From the IMG/VR virus record IMGVR_UViG_3300027659_000227, positions 1 to 22,629 of that record: a DNA stretch of 22,629 bases, one strand, 5' to 3'. This stretch comes from a virus. The notes below the pieces were generated by a model. The model was not told the origin of the DNA and searched no databases. It saw nothing but the letters and a program-made list of their open reading frames with translations. Of the stretch, positions 15,160-20,405 are shown piece after piece (the first letter of the stretch is position 1; each line of letters opens with the position of its first letter). The translations under genes and the position numbers were made by a program.

Positions 15160-15998
15160 TCTTGGTTACTGCTATCTTTAGGTGGATCGACGTCATTTAA
15201 TGCATATTGTTTTTTTACTTTATGGTTTTTTCTATAAAATTGATTTCTATGCGAAGTCGGATCGTAATTGATTTTAGATTGCTGTTCAATGTTAGGTGGT
15301 CCGTATCCGCAGACAATTTCCTTATTATAAAATGGTATAATTTGCAAAATTGGATCACCAGCTTTTATTGTGTATTGCATTTTTCGTTTCGCGGCAATAA
15401 TTAAATTCATTGCACTGAAAGATTTATAGTCAACCACACCAGGAAATACATAAAAATTATCTAAAAATTCTGGATCTGCGTGAAACCATGCAGGAAGTAA
15501 TAACGCAGATATATTTTTATCGTATGTAAAAATTTTCCATGGAGAAGTAAGATTAAACGGCTTAAGTGGTATACCATCATGGACATTAAGTAAACCTTCT
15601 ACAATGCTAGCATCCATATTGACAGGTTGTTGAAATGGAGATTTTCTTTTGCCTCCACCCATAACACATGCAACACCAGCTTTATTCGCTTTAAAATGAT
15701 AATCCGACCAGCTGGAAACAATATATCCTAGTTCAGAATAATCATACATGCCAGGGCAAAGAGGAAATGTAAATTGCTTTCCAGTTTCCTGAGAATATTT
15801 TTTTGTGTTTAATGGGACATCTTTTGCCTTTTGAATAGGTATAGAAGAAAAAATTAACTTAGAAGAATCTATGAATTCGATTTGATTCTTGGTTTGATTC
15901 GAATATACTTCTTCTGCACTGTTTGATATTGTGTTAATTTCTTCTTCAATATTATATGAAGCAGATTTCTTTTTAGTAAAAAAGTCAAAAATACTCAT
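15156..15998 (-). CDS. DUF6065-like protein, divergent paralogue
   Basis: A 280-aa protein of unknown function. The region SPWKIFTYDKN (152-162), ISALLLPAWFH (163-173), YVFPGVVDYKSF (183-194) and YTIKAGDPILQIIPFYN (209-225) lines up with the clearer motifs of the next gene upstream (GWSTLFIPPINH, CLGGLVDTDNYP, IPAGTPLVTAIPIKR). The two are therefore divergent paralogues, probably of one beta-barrel fold. The N-terminal 60 residues are unique and Ser/Asn/Glu-rich. It has no signal peptide or membrane segment. It overlaps both neighbours by 4 nt (ATGA), so it is made together with the oxygenase and glycosyltransferase. A role in the same modification pathway is guilt by association. Confidence 0.7.
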   Translation of the reverse strand: MSIFDFFTKKKSASYNIEEEINTISNSAEEVYSNQTKNQIEFIDSSKLIFSSIPIQKAKDVPLNTKKYSQETGKQFTFPLCPGMYDYSELGYIVSSWSDYHFKANKAGVACVMGGGKRKSPFQQPVNMDASIVEGLLNVHDGIPLKPFNLTSPWKIFTYDKNISALLLPAWFHADPEFLDNFYVFPGVVDYKSFSAMNLIIAAKRKMQYTIKAGDPILQIIPFYNKEIVCGYGPPNIEQQSKINYDPTSHRNQFYRKNHKVKKQYALNDVDPPKDSSNQE

Positions 15999-16726
15999 TT
16001 CTTTTCTCTTAATTCATTTGTATAAACATGTTTTCTAGTTCTTTGTTGTTTCCTTATTTTCTCTATATGTTTAAACTCACTTTTGGTCATATCCCTAATT
16101 TTTGGTTTTTTACTAAATGAGTTTCTTTTAATCGGAATAGCAGTAACTAATGGAGTTCCTGCAGGAATACAATCATCAAATCCAGGAGTATTCCAAATAG
16201 CAGGAAAATTTACTTCTTTAGGATAATTGTCCGTATCAACTAAACCACCCAGGCATGTGAACGGCTGATCGATATGATTAATTGGAGGTATGAATAACGT
16301 TGACCATCCTGGTGCAGTTTTTATAACCCAATAGTTTATAAATTTTAAAGCATTTAATGGATATCGTGGCGCCACATCATCGCCTAACTGCGCTGGGCTG
16401 TGAAATTCAGCAATAGCAATTTCTGGTGGATTATGTATTTTAATTTCTGTCATTTCTGCGTCTACCTTAACATGTAGATCAGCGCAGAGAGGCATAGTAT
16501 ATCCAAGAGACATTGCGTCTATTAACGGGAAACATTTTTTTGCTGTTAACGCAGGTCCACCAAATGATGGATCACTCACTGATTCATTAACAGGAGGAAT
16601 TCTCTTAAACCAATCTGGCAGATACTTTATCGCAGGTTTTGGTTCTGGGAATATCCCAACATAATTTGGATGGCAATAAAATTCTATAATATCATTTTTA
16701 AAGATGCTGACAAGTTTATTTAACAT
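15995..16726 (-). CDS. DUF6065-like protein
   Basis: A 243-aa protein resembling, as I recall it, the uncharacterised DUF6065 family. Visible blocks are PAIKYLPDWFKRIPP (31-45), KKCFPLIDAMSLGYTMPL (63-80), APGWSTLFIPPINH (138-151), PFTCLGGLVDTDNYP (155-169), VNFPAIWN (172-179) and IPAGTPLVTAIPIKR (187-201). The C-terminal 40 residues are very basic (KKPKIRDMTKSEFKHIEKIRKQQRTRKH), possibly for nucleic-acid or virion contact. It overlaps the oxygenase gene by 7 nt and the next paralogue by 4 nt. No catalytic residues can be assigned. I recall similar proteins in marine phages near oxygenase genes, but the function is unknown. Confidence 0.74.
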   Translation of the reverse strand: MLNKLVSIFKNDIIEFYCHPNYVGIFPEPKPAIKYLPDWFKRIPPVNESVSDPSFGGPALTAKKCFPLIDAMSLGYTMPLCADLHVKVDAEMTEIKIHNPPEIAIAEFHSPAQLGDDVAPRYPLNALKFINYWVIKTAPGWSTLFIPPINHIDQPFTCLGGLVDTDNYPKEVNFPAIWNTPGFDDCIPAGTPLVTAIPIKRNSFSKKPKIRDMTKSEFKHIEKIRKQQRTRKHVYTNELREKK

Positions 16727-17310
16727 GATCTTTCACCCATTACCCAAGCAACTAATGATTTTCTAACACCAGATTTAATAGGCGCAACTCTGTGTGGCAT
16801 CCAAGACGCAAATAGTATAACTGTTCCTGGATTGGGCTTAAATACTTGTGGCTTTTCAATGTTGCCATCAGTCACTATTTCAAATTCGCCGCCACTATAT
16901 TTTTTGGGATCCGACAATATTATTGTTGCGCTAATTTTTCTCTCAAATTTATTGAACTTCGGCTCATAATCAAAATGCCATGTGTAATGTTGACCTTTGG
17001 AATATTTTGTGTATTGGAATGCCTCAAATCCATCAATATTTTGCATAAAATGTGAGTGATTAGTTTGTGCAACTAACCAATTAAACTTATCAAAAATCCA
17101 TTGAGAATCATTGTTCATAAAAAGCCAAGATATATGGCTGTCTCTTACTTCTTTTTGAGTTTTTCCTGATTTATCATAACCAACTTTTCCTAAAGAAAAT
17201 TCTTGTAATTCTTCTAAATCGTTGATTCTATCAACTTCTTCTGGAGTGAAGTAGTTTTCAGCCACGACGAAGTGTGGCAATTCTCGCATATATTTGGGAA
17301 ACGATGGCAT
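16720..17310 (-). CDS. Prolyl-4-hydroxylase-like 2OG-Fe(II) oxygenase
   Basis: A 196-aa double-stranded-beta-helix oxygenase of the P4H/PKHD type. Counting from the ATG at 17310, the iron ligands are H112 and D114 (YTWHFDYEP) and H173 (WMPHRVAP), and R183 (SGVRKSLVAW) is the 2-oxoglutarate anchor. LSDPKKYSGGEFEI (132-145) and PNPGTVILFASWMPHRV complete the family pattern. An upstream in-frame TTG at 17322 exists, but the GGAG six nt before the ATG lies inside that extension, so the ATG is preferred. It is first in the cassette and follows the proline-rich fibre gene after a 46-nt gap carrying a sigma70-like promoter. Predicted activity is hydroxylation of a protein side chain such as proline; the substrate is not shown. 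Confidence 0.87.
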   Translation of the reverse strand: MPSFPKYMRELPHFVVAENYFTPEEVDRINDLEELQEFSLGKVGYDKSGKTQKEVRDSHISWLFMNNDSQWIFDKFNWLVAQTNHSHFMQNIDGFEAFQYTKYSKGQHYTWHFDYEPKFNKFERKISATIILSDPKKYSGGEFEIVTDGNIEKPQVFKPNPGTVILFASWMPHRVAPIKSGVRKSLVAWVMGERSC

Positions 17311-17316
17311 AATAAA

Positions 17317-17320
17317 CTCC
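17317..17320 (-). promoter_or_regulatory. Ribosome binding site deciding the oxygenase start
   Basis: A minus-strand GGAG followed by TTTATT and ATG (17310-17308). It sets the start at the ATG and rules out the TTG at 17322, which would place this site inside the gene. Confidence 0.75.
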
Positions 17321-17335
17321 AATTGCTACATACTA

Positions 17336-17364
17336 ATTATACTATACAATTTAAAATTATTCAA
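17336..17364 (-). promoter_or_regulatory. Sigma70-like promoter of the modification cassette
   Basis: The minus strand reads TTGAAT (17364-17359), a 17-nt spacer, then TATAAT (17341-17336). This is a perfect -10, a 4/6 -35 and ideal spacing. The -35 overlaps the end of the proline-rich fibre gene. Transcription would start near 17329, upstream of the oxygenase ribosome binding site. It differs from the TATAAATA late promoters elsewhere in the window. Confidence 0.5.
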
Positions 17365-18904
17365 TCTTCACTACTATATATCCACCGCTCGGAACACTAA
17401 TTGGATATCCTGCAGGAGCTCCTGGTGTTGTTCCTGGACCAGTTCCAACATTGTCTGGATATTCCCAATAATTAATCGTTGTTTCTGGCACATATGGCGC
17501 ATCAGAACCTACAGGACCTCCTGGGAAATATACTCCAAGAACAGTAGTTGGTGTTCCAGCATTACCAGGAACGTATGGATAGTTCGTTGCATTAGGAGGA
17601 GTTGGATTTCCACCAACTGTATTGTAACTTTCTCCACTCACATATGGATAGCTCGTTGCATTAGGAGGAGTTGGATTCCCAGGAACTGTATTATACACAG
17701 CAGCTGTATACGGATAATTTGGTGAACTCCCACCAACTGTGTTATAACTTTCCCCACTCACATATGGATAGTTCGTTGCATTAGGAGGAGTTGGATTTCC
17801 ACCAACTGTGTTATAACTTTCCCCACTCACATATGGATAGTTCGTTGCATTAGGAGGAGTTGGATTTCCACCAACTGTATTGTAACTTTCTCCACTCACA
17901 TATGGATAGTTCGTTGCATTAGGAGGAGTTGGATTTCCACCAACTGTGTTATAACTTTCCCCACTCACATATGGATAGCTCGGTGAATTCCCAGGAACTG
18001 TATTGTAACTTTCTCCACTTACGTATGGATAGCTCGGTGAATTCCCAGGAACTGTATTGTAACTGGTATCGATAGGGAAATATGTTATGTAAAAGTTTCG
18101 TCCAATAGCCGCATGTGGACCTGCTGCTGGATCAGCATAAACATTAGCTGGACCAGGCAAAGATGGAGAATTTCCAGTTTGTGGATAATATTGAAATCCA
18201 AGTTGCACAGGATCTTCTTCAAAAATTTCAGCAAATCCATTAGTATTACTGTAAAACAATGTTCCCCAAAACACACCTTGAACAGGATAACTTGGTGGAT
18301 TTCCTGGAACTGTATTATACACAGCAGCTGTGTATGGATAGTTCGGTGAATTCCCAGGAACTGTATTATACACAGCCGCTGTGTATGGATAGTTCGTTGG
18401 ATTAGGTGGATTTGGATTTCCTGGAACTGTATTATACACAGCAGCTGTGTATGGATAGTTCAGTGGATTAGGTGGATTTGGATTCCCAGGAACTGTATTA
18501 TACACAGCAGCTGTGTATGGATAGTTCGTTGGATTAGGTGGATTTGGATTTCCAGGAACTGTATTATACACAGCAGCTGTGTATGGATAGTTCGGTGGAT
18601 TCCCAGGAACTGTGTTGTAACTTTCTCCACTTACATATGGATAGTTCGGTGCATTAGGTGGATTTGCGCTACCAGGAACTGTATTATACACAGCAGCTGT
18701 GTATGGATAGTTCGTTGGATTAGGTGGATTTGGATTTCCAGGAACTGTATTGTAGCTCGGAGAATTACCAGAACCGCCTCGCCCTGATACTGTTCCCTTA
18801 TACCGCCCATAGGCAATACTTAATGTGCTGCTAGAATTAAATGTGGTAGTTCCACGATAATTCCCAGGAATCCATGTTTTATTTAAATCAAAACTACGAG
18901 GCAT
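17357..18904 (-). CDS. Proline/asparagine/tyrosine-rich repeat fibre protein
   Basis: A 515-aa protein built from 16 copies of a YNTV-led repeat of 17-23 residues. The long forms are YNTVPGNPNPPNPTNYPYTAA plus V (22 aa) and YNTVGGNPTPPNATNYPYVS plus GES (23 aa); the short forms lack the PPNP/PPNA segment. Residues about 1-50 are a unique Ser/Gly-rich head. Residues about 204-282 are a unique insert (VFWGTLFYSNTNGFAEIFEEDPVQLG, then FYITYFPIDTS), separating a mostly YPYTAAV half from a mostly YPYVSGES half. The end is a glycine/proline tail closing PSGGYIVVKIE, a common final motif of phage fibre proteins. It follows the 429-aa gene after 2 nt. It is a likely extended fibre or decoration protein and a candidate substrate for the adjacent hydroxylase and glycosyltransferase. 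Confidence 0.78.
   Translation of the reverse strand: MPRSFDLNKTWIPGNYRGTTTFNSSSTLSIAYGRYKGTVSGRGGSGNSPSYNTVPGNPNPPNPTNYPYTAAVYNTVPGSANPPNAPNYPYVSGESYNTVPGNPPNYPYTAAVYNTVPGNPNPPNPTNYPYTAAVYNTVPGNPNPPNPLNYPYTAAVYNTVPGNPNPPNPTNYPYTAAVYNTVPGNSPNYPYTAAVYNTVPGNPPSYPVQGVFWGTLFYSNTNGFAEIFEEDPVQLGFQYYPQTGNSPSLPGPANVYADPAAGPHAAIGRNFYITYFPIDTSYNTVPGNSPSYPYVSGESYNTVPGNSPSYPYVSGESYNTVGGNPTPPNATNYPYVSGESYNTVGGNPTPPNATNYPYVSGESYNTVGGNPTPPNATNYPYVSGESYNTVGGSSPNYPYTAAVYNTVPGNPTPPNATSYPYVSGESYNTVGGNPTPPNATNYPYVPGNAGTPTTVLGVYFPGGPVGSDAPYVPETTINYWEYPDNVGTGPGTTPGAPAGYPISVPSGGYIVVKIE
17570..18060 (-). repeat. YPYVSGES-type repeats, 69-nt units
   Basis: Tandem units encode YNTVGGNPTPPNATNYPYVS plus GES. Three adjacent 69-nt copies at about 17760-17970 are nearly identical in DNA, so they duplicated recently or are being homogenised. 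One YPYTAAV unit is embedded at about 17690-17740. Confidence 0.88.
18290..18770 (-). repeat. YPYTAAV-type repeats, 66-nt units
   Basis: Tandem units encode YNTVPGNPNPPNPTNYPYTAA plus V, with shorter 17-residue variants and one YPYVSGES-type unit at about 18600-18660. The DNA of the long units is nearly identical. The block lies on the N-terminal side of the unique insert. Confidence 0.88.
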
Positions 18905-18906
18905 TG

Positions 18907-20196
18907 TTATCTCGCATCTTTTACTGCAAGAGTTCCCAAATATGTAGAACCACCATCATATGTTGTGAACGTCCAAAGGTCTCTTGCGTTTGCAGATGTT
19001 GTTGCTGGTGGAACTAACCCACCTGCCCAATATACGGTATTAGACCAAGTTGGTGTTTTTGATCCAGTTACATCTTGAAGAATAATTAACGAAACAGTAA
19101 ATCCAACACCAGAAGTTGGTGCATTAGTAAATGTAATTTGTCTATTTCCAGAAGAACCTGTCAACGTTAATTTGTGCCAATTAGATTGATTTAAATCAAT
19201 TGTCTTTGATCCGCTGACATTTGTATCTTCTAAAATATAATCAGAATATGATTTTAATTTCAATGAAACATTTGCTTTTTGATTATTTACTAGGAATTGA
19301 TATGCGTTTGACGTCTCATTCCAATAGATATCAGCATTTCCACTGCTACGTCTAACTCTAAAAATACCATCTCCATCGGTATTCGCTCCGAATCTCAGCA
19401 CATAAACAGAATCCGCAGAAACTGCTGGAGCCAAAATAGGCTCAGTAACAGTCAATGAATTTACATATGCAACATTTAGTCTTGCGATTTCTGCATTAGC
19501 AGTTCCAGCAAAATATCCATTTGAGAATATAGAATTACCAGTAACGTTTAATGTCCCTGCAACATTTAAATTTTGTGAAATTACTGTATTTCCAGAAACA
19601 CTTAAATTTTGTGATAAACCAGTGTTTCCATATACAAATAAATCTTGTCCAACATAAACATTTAGTGAAGCGTTCAAATGGCTTCGAACATTTGATGATA
19701 TGTATACGTTCGTTAAATTTGAAGTTCCAACAACTATTAAATTTTGTGATACAGTAGAGTTAGAAGATACAAAGGTATTAGAATAGAAACGCGCATTACC
19801 AACAGATTCCAACATTGTGACAACATTTAATGTGCCAGCAACGTTAACATTTTGAGATATAACTGTATTTTTAGCAACAGATAAATTTGATTGTAATATT
19901 GTATTTCCAGCAACAGTTAGCACATTTCCAACTAACCCATCATCTGTTACAATTAAATCTGTTGTGGTTGTTGTTCCGCCGATAGATGCATCTCCAGATC
20001 CCTCAATTGTAAGGAGAGTTCCTCCAGTTGATCTGGCGATAGACACTGCACCGTTTGCTATTCTAAAATTACTATTATCCTTCACATAAGGATGATTGCG
20101 TAAAATATTACGATCAGAAATAAGATCATTCGTGGCTACTCGCCATTCATCAAATGTATTAGTTACTTGAACTTGTGTAATATTTGCGTTAGCCAT
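18907..20196 (-). CDS. Fibre-like virion protein with beta repeats
   Basis: A 429-aa protein. The N-terminus ANITQVQVTNTFDEWRVATNDLI is, as I recall it, a common start of virion proteins in T4-like marine phages. Residues about 70-240 are repeats of the pattern SGNTVISQNLNVAGTLNV, a beta-helix or triple-beta-spiral-like shaft. Residues about 255-330 contain DSVYVLRFGANTDGDGIFRVRR and IYWNETSNAYQFLVNN. The end has ITFTNAPTSGVGFTVSLIILQDVTG, WSNTVYWAGGLVPP and LWTFTTYDGGSTYLG, a C-terminal beta domain like that of the 497-aa fibre. A strong AGAGGAA ribosome binding site is present. Its start overlaps the 71-aa gene by 8 nt. By position it occupies the T4 gp11/gp12/wac slot; homology to those is not claimed. 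Confidence 0.8.
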   Translation of the reverse strand: MANANITQVQVTNTFDEWRVATNDLISDRNILRNHPYVKDNSNFRIANGAVSIARSTGGTLLTIEGSGDASIGGTTTTTDLIVTDDGLVGNVLTVAGNTILQSNLSVAKNTVISQNVNVAGTLNVVTMLESVGNARFYSNTFVSSNSTVSQNLIVVGTSNLTNVYISSNVRSHLNASLNVYVGQDLFVYGNTGLSQNLSVSGNTVISQNLNVAGTLNVTGNSIFSNGYFAGTANAEIARLNVAYVNSLTVTEPILAPAVSADSVYVLRFGANTDGDGIFRVRRSSGNADIYWNETSNAYQFLVNNQKANVSLKLKSYSDYILEDTNVSGSKTIDLNQSNWHKLTLTGSSGNRQITFTNAPTSGVGFTVSLIILQDVTGSKTPTWSNTVYWAGGLVPPATTSANARDLWTFTTYDGGSTYLGTLAVKDAR

Positions 20197-20404
20197 CTGT
20201 TCCTCTGCTCAATAGAGCCTCGAGCATTCCTTTAATATCAGAAATGTCTCTCTTTAGATTATTTATTTCTTCATCTCGACGAGCGTCACTTTTAACTTTT
20301 TGTAATTCTATTTCGTATTTTCTCTTTTCTGTTAAATCATTGCATAATATTGCGCGTGTTTTTGCATCTCGAGAAAATTTTGTGCCAGGAATTTTATGTC
20401 TCAT
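20189..20404 (-). CDS. Small coiled-coil protein
   Basis: A 71-aa protein, MRHKIPGTKFSRDAKTRAIL..., with a basic N-terminus and a long charged helix (KRKYEIELQKVKSDARRDEEINNLKRDISDIKGMLEAL) having heptad hydrophobics, so a probable coiled coil. An in-frame TTG at 20425 would add seven residues, but the AGGTGG ribosome binding site lies inside that extension, five nt before the ATG at 20404. The ATG is 1 nt after the stop of the preceding large gene, so translation is likely coupled. It could be an assembly factor or fibre/baseplate linker; the function is unknown. Confidence 0.75.
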   Translation of the reverse strand: MRHKIPGTKFSRDAKTRAILCNDLTEKRKYEIELQKVKSDARRDEEINNLKRDISDIKGMLEALLSRGTDG

Positions 20405-20405
20405 A

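Noticed and set aside
17311-17322. Upstream TTG start for the oxygenase (200 aa)
   Set aside because: The GGAG ribosome binding site overlaps this extension and fits the ATG at 17310 with a six-nt spacer.
17570-18770. Regular near-identical units that resemble a CRISPR or intergenic repeat array
   Set aside because: Units are multiples of three, directly adjacent without unique spacers, and lie within one continuous reading frame; they are protein repeats.
17357-18904. Collagen-like protein
   Set aside because: Prolines and glycines do not follow a Gly-x-y triplet period; the repeat unit is 17-23 residues led by YNTV.
18907-20196. Assignment to T4 gp11, gp12 or wac (fibritin)
   Set aside because: Position fits, but I see no specific gp11, gp12 or fibritin motif, so only a fibre-like virion protein is called.
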